Assembly: GCA_946803715.1 (NCBI GenBank)
Contig: CAMPET010000019.1
Coordinates: 172,518-194,530 of the forward strand
Length of the DNA: 22,013 bases
Source of the DNA: Beroe ovata
Taxonomy: Eukaryota; Ctenophora; Nuda; Beroida; Beroidae
Direction: 5' to 3'
Below the pieces are notes generated by a model that was not told the DNA's origin, ran no database searches, and saw only the letters and a program-made list of their open reading frames with translations. The position numbers were made by a program, and so were the translations under genes. Each line of letters begins with the position of its first letter. Within the stretch, counting starts at the first letter, position 1. Positions 1 through 10,339 of the stretch are shown here, one piece after another.

Positions 1-22
1 TGTGTGTGTGTGTGTGTGTGTG
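1..22. repeat. (TG)n microsatellite at window edge
   Basis: Eleven perfect TG units open the window, so the array probably extends to the left of it. Confidence 0.9.
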
Positions 23-1175
23 GCAGTGGAGTTAAATCATCTGCAATTGTTGTAGTATCTCCCGCTCCTCTTCCAGCCTCTATACTTTCTGTCACAGTGT
101 CGACTCTCTTCTCCTTTCCTTGAGCTATTTATAGAACTTTGTTGCTGTAACTATTATTACTCTTTAGATTGGAGTTTAGATTTGAACTCACTTTAATTGC
201 CTATTCTGATACTTTTTCCACAAGACTTTATCTCCTTGCTCTATCAGCTATCAAATTTCAAAGGATATTCTTTAATTTTGGTTCTGCTTGAGTATTCAGA
301 GAGGAATTCGACCTCGTGTATCAGAATTTCAAGCAAATTTCATGACTTCAAAAATATGTGTCTCAAATAACACACATTCTCCTCATTTTGATAAAATCAG
401 TAGAAGAGTTTTGATTTCTCTGTATGCTTCCTCCATTTTGTCTTAACGGATATAGCATTTACCTTCTTCATATACTCCTGTGATATTTTTACCCAAAATT
501 GCTACTCATTAGCGATATCGTTATGCTAATAATCCCCAGTAATTACCTAATTAAGATCGGTTATTACACGTCGAATGTCAAATATATGGCACTGCATCCA
601 ATATAATTATTAGTATTTTCTCTCTCTGCTCATTTTGTGACCCTGGTACTCGAATTCATGAGTTTTTCTCCCTATTATTATGAAACCAACGCATTTTTAC
701 GAGATTTTCTCATTTACACCATATTTGGTATACAATCTCTCGGATTTTACCATATAAGGCAGGGACGAATCGCCATATTAGCTGGTCACGATAAACCTAG
801 CTATTGTCTGCGCTCGTGATGGCTTATGTCATGACAACACCCCCCTCTCCCTGTGTTTTGTGTTGCCTAACGCCATCCAATACTTGCAGCCAAGAGTATG
901 ATGTAACCCAACCCCCAATTTTTCGAGGCTACGTGCAATTTTCGTCAATCCAACAGACCCACTCCCCTGAACAAACATGATTGTTTCTTTGTTATAGTTG
1001 TATACAATATACGTGACATAATGTGTGACATTTTGGTAAGCCCATGCTGCAAATGGATCGCATAATGGGAACTAAGAAAAACCTATTTTTGGACGGGTAT
1101 GATGCGAATCGTCCCACTGATGCAAGTTGTTTTGTACCATCATGTAGCTCATTTGTTGCTGTTGTTGTTGTTGGG

Positions 1176-1183
1176 TATAAAAG
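1176..1183 (+). promoter_or_regulatory. TATA-box-like core promoter candidate
   Basis: TATAAAAG followed by GGGTGTGG matches the TATAWAAG consensus. It lies about 1.95 kb upstream of the RhoGEF start codon. A start site near 1205-1210 would be expected if it works, but no initiator or transcript evidence is available and such an 8-mer can occur by chance. Confidence 0.25.
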
Positions 1184-1694
1184 GGTGTGGCTGCATCTGA
1201 TTCGCTGGGGTTGTGTCTCTTCTCTGACATGATACTTATGTTGAATCTTTTTGGGTCATAAAGCTCTCCTTGAAACTTCTGCCCTACTCAACTTTTCTCT
1301 ATTTCCACACTTACAAATTTTACTATATTCTCTCTATCCAAACCCATGATAAGCGCGCACACTGTCTCCAGAGTCAAACTCTAGAGCCGTTTAAACCCTC
1401 GTACTAACGATACGGCTATATCAGGATGACCAAAGTTTCGTAACTACTGATCTGACATATATAATTACGAAACATTATGGATACGCATATGTAATACTAC
1501 TCCTCATCATGATTCATCAGTTTCACTGTCCAGTTGTAGCTCTGTTAGTCGATCATCACTGCTCATCATGCAATAGTTATTCGATCATCATCTTACGACT
1601 ATGACACGCATTTTCACACCTGTACGATAGTGCTACACGTGCTATTATCTAGACAGATTATGACATAGTTCAGTGCAGAACTCGCCCATTTTTG

Positions 1695-1720
1695 AGACAT
1701 GTCCTGCACAAGACATGTCC
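1695..1720. promoter_or_regulatory. p53/p63/p73-family response element candidate
   Basis: Two identical decamers AGACATGTCC (1695-1704 and 1711-1720) each match the p53-family half-site RRRCWWGYYY at every position. They are separated by a 6-bp spacer, within the range the family tolerates. The site is about 1.4 kb upstream of the RhoGEF start codon. The duplicated stretch is slightly longer (GACATGTCCTGC twice), so a simple 16-bp duplication is an alternative explanation. Confidence 0.45.
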
Positions 1721-2028
1721 TGCGATCATGTGTGCGTGTGTGTGTGTGGAATGAATTCCGTTTTTCGTTGAGTTGTTACGATTTGGCCAACCAGCATTCC
1801 GCAATTTGTCATTATATGCGAACTTTTATCAATCTCTTGTTAATTCTGCTCGGCCCTCAATCTAGTAAACTTGTGAATTTAAAATCTCCGTGAGAAAATG
1901 TATATCATGTTTTAAATGAACAATATTCTAGAAAAGAGCTGTGCTTGCTCACTATACATATTTTGTTAAATCATCATTTCTCACTCTCCTCTCTCTACCT
2001 TTATGCACATTGTTTCTCAATCTGTGTT

Positions 2029-2069
2029 TTGCCCTTATATGGCGGTCCCTTATGCCCAAATAAGGGCAA
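2029..2069. promoter_or_regulatory. Two CArG boxes within a 10-bp-arm inverted repeat
   Basis: CCTTATATGG (2033-2042) and CCAAATAAGG (2056-2065) are both perfect CC(A/T)6GG serum response factor sites, with starts 23 bp apart. They overlap a perfect inverted repeat, TTGCCCTTAT (2029-2038) and ATAAGGGCAA (2060-2069). SRF is regulated by Rho and actin through MRTF, and the downstream gene is a RhoGEF, so a feedback regulatory role is plausible. The position is about 1.06 kb upstream of the start codon. Confidence 0.45.
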
Positions 2070-2273
2070 CGAACCTTCGTATACAGTACTAAAGTAGCTC
2101 TTTATTTCCAATCCTCGCCGCTTTTCTCCCTATACGTGATATCTCAGTGATATATCCATGTGTTTCGCGGATATGTTAAAACACCATATTATATCCCTTT
2201 GATGTTGGGAAAATGTCTTTCACGGGGAAAGGTCGTTCCCTCTCGTTTTATTGCCTGTTTCCCAGCAATCCTC

Positions 2274-2366
2274 CCACACACACACACACACACACACNNA
2301 CACACACACACACATGCACACACACACACATGCACACACACACATGCACACACACATGCGCACCTC
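2274..2366. repeat. (CA)n compound microsatellite with assembly gap
   Basis: CA dinucleotides are interrupted by regularly spaced TGCA variants. Two N bases at 2298-2299 show an unresolved length. The open frames reading His-Thr repeats across it are artefacts. Confidence 0.9.
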
Positions 2367-3126
2367 ATGTCTCAACATTGACACTCCTGGATCCTCTACA
2401 TTAGTCTTTTCGTATTATCCTGCTATAATTAGCATTGTTGAACATTGTGAACCCCCTGGACTCCATCTCTCAGATGCCTCTTTGATAAACAATTTCCTAT
2501 AGCCTTCACTAACGTGTGATCTTGGCATTCCTCCAGAAAAACACTGCTTTCTCTCCCAAAGACCCTTTCTCTTTCTACTTGCCATGAAACATGCCCCCAT
2601 CCCCATATTATAATACACCTGTGTGTGTTTTTAGCTGATAATTATACAAACTCCCTTTCTGCATATATTGTAACGGTTAGCTCAGTATATATATGTTGTG
2701 ACACATTCATTTTCCCGAGAACAAATTCCCAACTCAAGGACACAAGTTTGCACGTTACATTTTTGAGGGTCATTTCAGAGATTGTACGTATAATTTTTGT
2801 CGATTATCTTGATTGTTCTTTGCTCAGTATTTTGTTGATTTTCTTGAGATATCCTCAACTCTAGTCCACGCGTCATTCTCATGTGCCAATTTTGACACTT
2901 GCACTCTTCGTTTATTATGAATAGACACTTTTCTAGCATTCACTGTTTCACTTTTGACTCTGGTTGTCTATTTTTGAATAATTCATTCATATTTCTGAGA
3001 GTTATGTATATTTTATGCGCATAAACGGATTAACTTCAGTCATCACAAATTTGGTGAGACAACGCGTTTTCTGTACTTATTTCTCTCACTCAAACCGTTT
3101 CTCCAGTTTTCTTCAAATGACCAAAT

Positions 3127-6100
3127 ATGTCCTTTCTGGACTCAAGAACCACCCAGCCTGACCGAGCTGTCTCCCCATGGCTCGCATTCGCCGCCAGCCC
3201 AGACTCCTTCACAACTTCCCCCATCAGAACCTCGTCTAGTCTGCACAGTGACTCCATGCGGCGCAGTTTCTCAGTGGATGCATCTGATCACATGGCTGGT
3301 CACGTGACACCTGATTCACATTTCCGAGGAGGTTCACTGGATCGGGGAACCAGTCTTACGCCCATGAGGTCTGAGTCGTGCGACTCCGCGCGGAGCTACT
3401 CAGAGGACAGCGAAGTGAAGGAGCACTTTGATAGACGCCTCGTCCACATGGGATCCACCATCTCCCAGGATGAACCCTCAGAGTGCCTCACTCACAGGGA
3501 GCTCACACTACAGAGAGGACAGAGCTGCAATGTCACGTTCTCCTCTCAAGACGACGAGGATGAATATCGTGAAGATCAGGAAGTCTGTACGGAGATTAGC
3601 ACGGGGCTATCAAGCGAGGGGGAGGAGATGGGCGTATCCCAGGATACCCCATTTGCTCCTTCACAAAACACGTCACTCAACGGTACACAGCGGCTAGAGG
3701 ATATGTCCCGGAGTCTGACTATCCCTCCCGACCCCTCGGTCGACCCACTCCGTATTCTCTCTCCCAATATGTGCAAATCCCCGGATATGAGACGTCGAAC
3801 ACTCCCTGCCATGCTGGTGACGTCATACTCAGGAGGTAGTGATGAAGAAGAGGAAGGGGACAAAGGAGAGGGGGTGTCGTCCTCTCTCCACGGGACATCG
3901 CTCAGATCTGGCTTTAGGAGGAGGGGTCAGCGGAGGAGGAAGAACATGAGTAGAAAGTGTCAATCGGCAGCTACCCTACCCGCCACTCGGCCCTACTCAG
4001 CAGACCCGCATCAGAGACCAAGTGTTGTGATTACTAGCGACCCCATGGATCCTAGCCATCTCATTGTGACCAATCTCGATAAGAAGCTGAGTCGGAGTAC
4101 GGGTCATCTTGCATCTGATGATGACGACGATGACGAAGTGGCGGAGTTAGGGCCGCCCAAATCGCCACTTCCCAAGCACCTGCTGGGTGATCATCATGCT
4201 GGCGCGAGTCCAAGTCCGAGGCGGCGGAGTAGTCTGTTGGTGGCTATCTCGGGGATGTTGTCCAAATCCCAGAATAATCTCAATGATATCGGCGAGGATA
4301 TAGAGAATAATACCAAAGTAATTACAGTTAATCATCACTCCATATATCACTCATTAATTAATAGTGCAGATCCCGTGTTGTAACTTGTGTGAGAATGTTA
4401 TGTTACACCGTGAACATGTTTTTCTTCTCGAAATTCTAACCATGTGTCCCCCTCAGGCTAAATCGATAACAGAGCAACTCGAGCGAATAAAGTACAACCT
4501 CAACCACGCTGATGGCATCCCGCCACTGGAATATCAGAATTGGACCGAGCTCCTGCCAGACTCAGTGATACAGTTGCTTGGCAAGAGAGAGGAGGACCAG
4601 CAACACCATATCTGGGAGCTGGTGACAACCGAACACAACTACATCACCACTCTGTCAACGATCATCAACACGTTGCTGGGTTGCTTGCGACAACTCCACA
4701 ACGGTTAGTGAGTTGTCAATGTGTTGTCATGGTAACAGCTGTGTGTTGTCATGGTAACAGCTGTGTGTTGTCATGGTATTGGTAACAGCTGTGTATTGTC
4801 ATTGTGTTGCCATGGTAACAGCTGAGTGTTGTGTTGTCATGGTAACAGCCCTGTGTGTTGCCATGGTAACAGCACTGTGTATTGTCATGGTAACAGCACA
4901 GTGTATTGTCATGGCTTTCTCTCTCCCTGACACACGGACTCTCTACAGAAAACTACCTGACGAAGATTAAGGAGAATGAGGTGTTTCTCAATATCGAGGA
5001 TATCAGAAGAGTTCATCTAACGTTCTGGCAGGAGTGTATTGTGCCCCTCATTCAAACCGTAAGTTTCCATCACTGGGAATTGCTACTGTTCATTTTCATC
5101 CCTCTACTGACCCTCATTGCCCATTACTTTCTTCTTAACCCTCACCCCAATTCTCCTCTCTTCTCTTATCTTGCCCCATCCCCTCTTCCCCTTTCCTTAA
5201 CCCAACCCATCTTCCCCCTACTCATATCATGTCTGACCCGCCATCTTCTCCCACTCCCTAACCCCCCCCCCTCTCCTCAGACGAAGGACACTGCGGAACC
5301 ACTCAACCCGGAGATATTCACCCGAGCCAGTACTCTATTCGAGGAGGAGATGAACCCACTCTTCGAGTATTGCATCAATTTCCACGAGTCACGGAACTAC
5401 ATCAAGCATATGACACACAAGAGCAGTGAATTCAAGGAGTACATCAATGTGAGTGTTGTCTGAGCTTGAGGCCGTGGTTCAATGAGATGCAAGGAATATC
5501 CTTCTTTCTTTTCGGTATTCTTTAGATAGATTCCACTCACTTAATCTAATCTTCTCCCCCTCTTTTTCAGTGGTGTAACAACCAAATCCGACAACAGCAC
5601 AATAAGCTTGGAATCGATGACATGCTGATCAAGCCTATTCAGAGAATACAGAAATACCCCATCATCATTCGAGATATCCTGAAAAAGACGACGGACGACG
5701 ATACGAAATGCGTTCTCAACATATTCGTAAGTGGAATGAACCTCTGTTCTTTGATCTGCACAATCCGTTTTGACATTTATCAGATCCTCGTTCTGCCCTC
5801 TCACCCTCATATATAATGACCACTCTGTTCAGCACGAGAAAGTCCGAGTGTTTGTCGAGTGTTTGGACCGGAGGAAGTTGGAGAAGGAGGAATCTCAGAA
5901 AATCGAAGCAATCAAGGAGCGAATTGAGAGTTATTGTGTCCTTCCCAACTCCAATTCTTCACAAACAAACGAGCAGATCAACCAAATCCTCGCAAAGTAC
6001 AACAAATTCGATCTGGCAGATAAAGTGCCCCTCCTGAACACCCAGAGAAAATTCCTTCATGAGATCCCGTGCAAAATGAGTCCGACAAACGATGCCAAAG

Positions 6101-7277
6101 CCCAGGACATCACTCTCTTCCTCTTCTCCGATCATATCCTGATTACCAGACCCAACAAAAACCCTAAGAAGAAGAATAGGATCATCAAACAGGTGAATAA
6201 ATCCTCCCACTTCATCTCTTATACTCATATCGACACGCATTTTGAAAACACGCGATTCTCGGCCAAGATCTATAATCCCGCAATATTAAACCCCCTGCGC
6301 TCCCTTCAGCCGCTGACCCTGGACCGAGTTGTTATCGAGGATATGAAAGATCTCAGCAACACTAATCTGATTGTCTATCTGAACGAGTATGGAAGTCTGG
6401 TTGATATGTTCCTTCTCTCCAACTCAAACCCAGAAGCTCACACCAAACTCTTTAATGAAATCATCCAGGCCAAGGTTTGCCCTCTTCCTTATACCTTTGT
6501 ATCATTTCCAAGGACTTTTCACCCTCCAATGCACCTAATTAAGCCCCCTACCATATTTTCACTTTTCAGTCCCTTAACCCGCTACATCCCCCTCAGGACC
6601 ATTACACCCGCGAAAAGAACAAGTTGTACACCGAGCTGGACGCCTCAAAGTCCGTCTCCACCACGTCTGTGAACAGTGCGGGTGTGAACCCGTATCTCAC
6701 CACCTCCACAGCTGTTTTCCGTCCCCCAACCTGCTCTATAACCCGCAGTTCCAGCGAACATTACCCGCCCGCCCGCCGGGTCACGCCCGACGCCAATTCG
6801 TCAGTTGCACGTGCTCAGAGTATGCCGGCTAGCAATGAGCGCCGTAACCTGGCGCCTCCCTCCATCGCTTCATCGTCCAGTTCCTCTGCAAGCAGTTCCA
6901 GTTCCTCTGTGAGCGAAGCCCCGAGTAGCAGTGACAAGACGGCCGGGACTCTGAGCGATATCAAGGAGTCTGACAAATCCACGGAATCGGGGACAGAGGA
7001 CATGCCCCCAGATGAGGATGAAACCGTGACGAGGGAACAGCCGACATTGGAGATTATTCCGACAGTAGTAAAGACAATCGATTCGGACGTTTACTTATCA
7101 GATCATCTCAATACGGAGTTTTCAACGAACATAGATCTGAATAGAGGTGTGTCAGAATGTGTAAAACTAAACGATACAGATAGCTTCGATCATGACTCAG
7201 AGATAGATAACGACAAAGTGCTCTTATCCAACTCGGACGCTTTATTCATAGACCATCATCATCAATCAGAATCATAG
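3127..7277 (+). CDS. PLEKHG5-like: PLEKHG5-like RhoGEF with DH and PH domains, eight coding exons
   Basis: Coding exons: 3127-4317, 4457-4703, 4949-5058, 5281-5448, 5571-5726, 5833-6192, 6310-6474 and 6597-7277, predicted 1025 residues. All introns are GT-AG and the frames join (phase 0 everywhere except phase 1 at 4703/4949). Residues 1-397 are Ser-rich and low-complexity, with acidic runs (SDEEEE, DDDDDDE). The DH domain spans about 446-640: it opens with HHIWELVTTEHNYI and carries the family core helix MLIKPIQRIQKYPIIIRDIL in exon 5. The PH domain spans about 680-800, with ITLFLFSDHILIT and LIVYLNEY. The order and spacing match vertebrate PLEKHG5/PLEKHG6, which activate RhoA at junctions and the cortex. 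The C-terminal 226 residues are Ser-rich (888-911) and lack a visible PDZ-binding end. The ATG at 3127 follows an in-frame stop at 3118. An N-terminal RBD-like region known from some vertebrate isoforms is not seen and may lie on upstream exons or be absent. Confidence 0.9.
4715..4915. repeat. X-box-like minisatellite in RhoGEF intron 2
   Basis: The intron 4704-4948 is mostly about eight copies of a 20-27-bp unit containing GTTGYCATGGTAACAGC. Copies of the 14-bp core lie at 4723, 4745, 4767 (broken by a 6-bp insertion), 4806, 4833, 4857, 4881 and a half copy at 4905. The two copies at 4806 and 4857 read GTTGCCATGGTAAC, a palindrome-like match to the RFX X-box consensus GTNRCC-N2-RGYAAC. Confidence 0.8.
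6193..6309 (+). other. Stop-free, in-frame 117-bp intron inside the PH domain
   Basis: The donor CAG|GTGAAT and acceptor CCCTTCAG|CC define an intron whose length is a multiple of three and which lacks stop codons, so naive translation reads through it and adds 39 residues. Removing it joins IIKQ directly to PLTLDRVVIED, the spacing seen in PLEKHG5 PH domains. Retention would put a 39-residue insert between PH strands. Confidence 0.75.
6570..6596 (+). other. Possible 27-nt alternative 5' extension of the last exon
   Basis: Two acceptors are possible: CACTTTTCAG ending at 6569 and CCCCCTCAG ending at 6596. The segment between them is 27 nt, stop-free and in phase, encoding SLNPLHPPQ. Either acceptor gives a continuous frame, so proteins of 1025 or 1034 residues are both consistent with the sequence. 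Confidence 0.5.
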
Positions 7278-7287
7278 TCACGCGGTT

Positions 7288-7301
7288 GTTACTATGGCAA
7301 C
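7288..7301. promoter_or_regulatory. X-box-like motif just after the RhoGEF stop codon
   Basis: GTTACTATGGCAAC differs from the RFX X-box consensus only in one half-site base. It lies in the 3' UTR, 11 bases after the stop codon, and resembles the units of the intron-2 minisatellite. A function is unproven. Confidence 0.3.
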
Positions 7302-7591
7302 GTCTGATATTGTTTTGAATTTTGATTTATTTTACGGCTGATGAGCCAGGTTTTTTCAGATGGTGGATTTTATTCTTTAGACAGTTCAATAATGCAATGG
7401 TGCTGTTAAGGGAGTGGACAGTTTTATAATTTTGTTACGATCATGGCTCGTCGGAGCCTGGTGTTCACTTCACACTGCATCCAAACCGTTAAATGAATGT
7501 AAATATGTGTATTTTATTTATAATTTCTTTGTTTTGTAATTTAAATAATAATAATTTGATTCTTCATTTAAATCTTCGTAGACTCTTGTAC

Positions 7592-7597
7592 AATAAA
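7592..7597 (+). terminator. Poly(A) signal of the RhoGEF gene
   Basis: AATAAA lies 315 bases after the stop codon in an AT-rich 3' UTR. It is the only canonical hexamer noticed there and is followed by a TTTCTTATG stretch, so cleavage near 7610-7625 is likely. Confidence 0.65.
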
Positions 7598-7625
7598 CTT
7601 TCTTATGACATTCACAATAGTTATC

Positions 7626-10020
7626 CGTTGTGGGTGATTCACCAGAAAAAGTGATCCGCTTTTAGAGGGGCAAAGACGACCAGTTTCGTACGAAGTTATT
7701 GCCCATAGGAGCCACCTATATCTTAGAGACAACAGCTAAAAGCATCACTAAAAATCCGGAATCGAGAGACGTGATCAAACTTCTATTTGGTGTTTTCAAG
7801 CAGAGTGAATAACTAGGAGGTCTCTTCCACAAATCTGAAGACCAGAACCGCTGGGGAATGTCATGCCCATAGTCGAGGTCTCCGGTCAGTCTGAGGTGGT
7901 GTTATCCAACGCGAAAACGATCGTTGGTCACCTTTTTCTTTTGGCATCGCTTATAGTAGCGCGCGCAGTGTTTATCCAATGCGAAAACATATTCATCACG
8001 ACTATTCCTTGTAGGTTCACTCCCCACTTTTGAATATTGCGCGGCGCGAGCAGAGAAGAAGTCACCCATTTCCTCATTTTCAACGATAAAACAGCACAGT
8101 ATTTGTCTTCTTCGACATATTAGTATGAATCATTGCATCGTGTTATGCATTTGCGCTACACAATGGACATTGTGCAGTGTATGGCAAAAATTTCAGACGC
8201 GCCGCGCAAAACGACTAGGAAAACATTTTCAATGTTGCGTCAATAATAAAAAAGATAATCACAACCTGAATTTGAAATCGCTCTTATAATCACAGTTTTA
8301 AGACATTGTCTACATTATTTGTGGCTTGGTTGCCAAAGAAACTCACAGTCCTTCCTGATCACAATGCTTATCTTCAAAATTTTTTAATTTAGCTGTGCAT
8401 CCCTGCCTTAATGAAGATATTCAGATCAATTTTGCATCTTGTCAGCTTTCTATAGACAACAGAGGTGCGTGTGTCATTCCCTTCCAACTTTTAAGTAAGA
8501 CTCACTGCTCCCATGGATGACTGTGAAGAGTTGTGATGGCCTGCTCATCCAATATCATTAGTCTGTGTTTTGAACAACCAAGATGCAAAGCTCTGCAGGG
8601 AACAACACAGGTTAGGAACTTGAGAATAGTTTATGCATCTTCAAATAACCATATGTACCGGTTACCCCAATCTTCAATTTCCTTTTTTTGTTATAAATAC
8701 ATTCACCAGTCTTCATTTACATTGGATTGTGTCTTAGAATTTGATATCACACTTCTTCTTGACCACTGTGAGGTTGAGAGAGGTTTTTGTACAATCCCTC
8801 CTCACTAGTTCAATTCCCCTCAGATATCACTCCATGATCATCTACCAACTCCCCACATCTTAGCACTAAGGATGCAGCAGATTTCCCTAGGATTCCCACT
8901 GGTTAGACACTTAAGGGTATCATGAAATTGTCATTTGTATCTATATCTTACTGTTATTAGACTGTTTTATATTATAAGTTGACACCGCAGTCTTGATTCA
9001 GCTTCAATTGTGAAATAGATTGACCAAACACCCTCCTTCTAGCTTGATTCATCATCTTGCTGTACGATTTTTATTGCCTTAGAAGGTCCATACTCTCTTC
9101 ATCTGTGTTATAGAATGGGAATAAACTCGTTTGAACGGTCATGATGCTAGCCTGTTCCACAGTCCATGTTTTATGTGACAATTCCTGACACTAAAGTAGT
9201 GAAAGTGCAACTGACAAGCTCATTTCCCCTCAGAAATCAATTTGAGACCTGACAACAAATCTCCTCATCACTGGTGCAACGTTTTTGCTGGAAATTCCAC
9301 AGGTTAGACACTCTGGGATACTTGTATGGTAGTACAATGATTTGTTCTTGTACCGTGCTTTAAATCGTTTGTTTTCAGCAGCAGAGGCCAGAGAAGCCAG
9401 GTGATGGTCAAATCTGCCATTCTAACACTCTTCTAAACTCACCTCATCGCTCCAGACTTCATTCCATCTGTTCATCTCGAGAAGCTACTCTCTTATTCTC
9501 CAGAAACAGTTTCTGCTATTTTTGGAACGATTCTTAACATTGTTTCATGATTAAATGACTGAGAATTTACTATGCTGACACTCTCTAACACTCTAAGATC
9601 AATACAGCCATTGTATCAACATACTGTACATGGACGAAATACGTTTTTATCTTTAATTTGGTTGATTGTGATTCAGTTAATAATAAGTTGACTTTGTTGA
9701 ACGTAAATCTATGAAAGATCTCGTTGAGAATGCGTAGTAACACTGGTGTTGCATCGAATGTTGCTCTGCAATGAGAATTTTACTTTACAATGATCAAAAT
9801 GTTTGAGTCTGAATACTAGTTTGTCTCCATGAAATGCATGTGATCGACCGATCTGAATGAAAATACTAAATAGCTGTATTAAAGAAGAACTTCTCTTATT
9901 CGTTGATTGAAGCTAAGTGTCTCACTCTTCATAGAATTATCGACAGCTTTATTCCACCGTAATAACTCAATTGTATACAATGAATCTGAGCCACGCATGC
10001 TAAATGCTAACTAAAGTACA
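7626..10020. other. Intergenic region without a recognisable coding gene
   Basis: AT-rich sequence with one short GC-rich patch near 7950-8050. Open frames are short; the longest (8533-8808) has no recognised domain. Several short blocks bordered by good splice-like signals occur between 8460 and 9400: a block ending ACACAG|GTTAGG near 8612, 8824-8901, 9234-9302 and 9379-9400. They could be exons of a non-coding RNA or of a decayed gene. Nothing else can be supported. Confidence 0.4.
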
Positions 10021-10021
10021 G

Positions 10022-10300
10022 CGACTTGTTGGCTCAGTGGTCTAAGACGTCGCTACCCTCGAATATTGTCAATCGGATCATCCAGGTTCAATTCCCGAAG
10101 TGAGCAGCACGGTAGCCGAATGGTCTAAGGTGTCCGCGATTACCCTTGCTTGTCACGCAGACGATTGGAATTCAATTCTACTATTAAGCCACACGGTAGC
10201 TCATTGGTTAAGGGAAGCAAAATTTTGACTTTCGTCAACAGAATCCTTAGAGTTCGATCCCTGCACTGGCCACCGCTGTAGCACATTGGTTAAGGCACCA
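10022..10300 (+). repeat. Tandem array of four degenerate tRNA-like units (SINE-head-like)
   Basis: Four units of about 80 bp carry a Pol III A-box-like motif: GGCTCAGTGGTCTAAG at 10031, GGTAGCCGAATGGTCTAAGG at 10111, GGTAGCTCATTGGTTAAGG at 10195 and GTAGCACATTGGTTAAGG near 10278. The first three also carry a B-box or T-loop-like motif: GGTTCAATTCCC at 10085, GGAATTCAATTC at 10167 and GAGTTCGATCCC at 10250. Acceptor stems do not pair well and the fourth unit loses its 3' half, so these look like tRNA-derived repeats rather than working tRNA genes. The A-box style recalls Leu or Ser tRNAs. Confidence 0.55.
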
Positions 10301-10339
10301 GGAATCCTCTTCTTCTGAAGCAGATATCAGTGCTTTCCT

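Larger units (their letters stand above)
23..3126. other. Non-coding region upstream of the RhoGEF gene
   Basis: About 3.1 kb of AT-rich sequence with no convincing exon. All open frames are short, have no recognisable domain and sit in low-complexity DNA. It probably holds the promoter and 5' UTR or first introns of the downstream gene. A pyrimidine-rich tract ending in CTCCAG at 3106 could be a splice acceptor 20 bases before the start codon, which would place the transcription start further upstream. Microsatellites and three regulatory-site candidates inside it are listed separately. Confidence 0.6.

Noticed and set aside
2160-2502. Three overlapping frames encoding His-Thr repeats
   Set aside because: Produced by the CA microsatellite and containing unresolved N bases; no domain and no coding signal.
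4540-4970. Val/Met/Thr/Ala-repeat frames across RhoGEF intron 2
   Set aside because: Translations of the minisatellite in an intron; the proper exon boundaries are 4703 and 4949.
5770-6672. A single 300-residue frame as one exon of the RhoGEF gene
   Set aside because: It runs through the in-frame 117-bp intron at 6193-6309 and beyond the donor at 6475. PLEKHG5 homology and splice signals support two exons, 5833-6192 and 6310-6474.
8533-8808. 91-residue frame as a gene
   Set aside because: No homology recognised, low-complexity hydrophobic content, AT-rich context and no convincing start context.
10022-10300. Functional tRNA genes
   Set aside because: A and B boxes are present, but acceptor and T stems pair poorly and the fourth unit lacks a 3' half.
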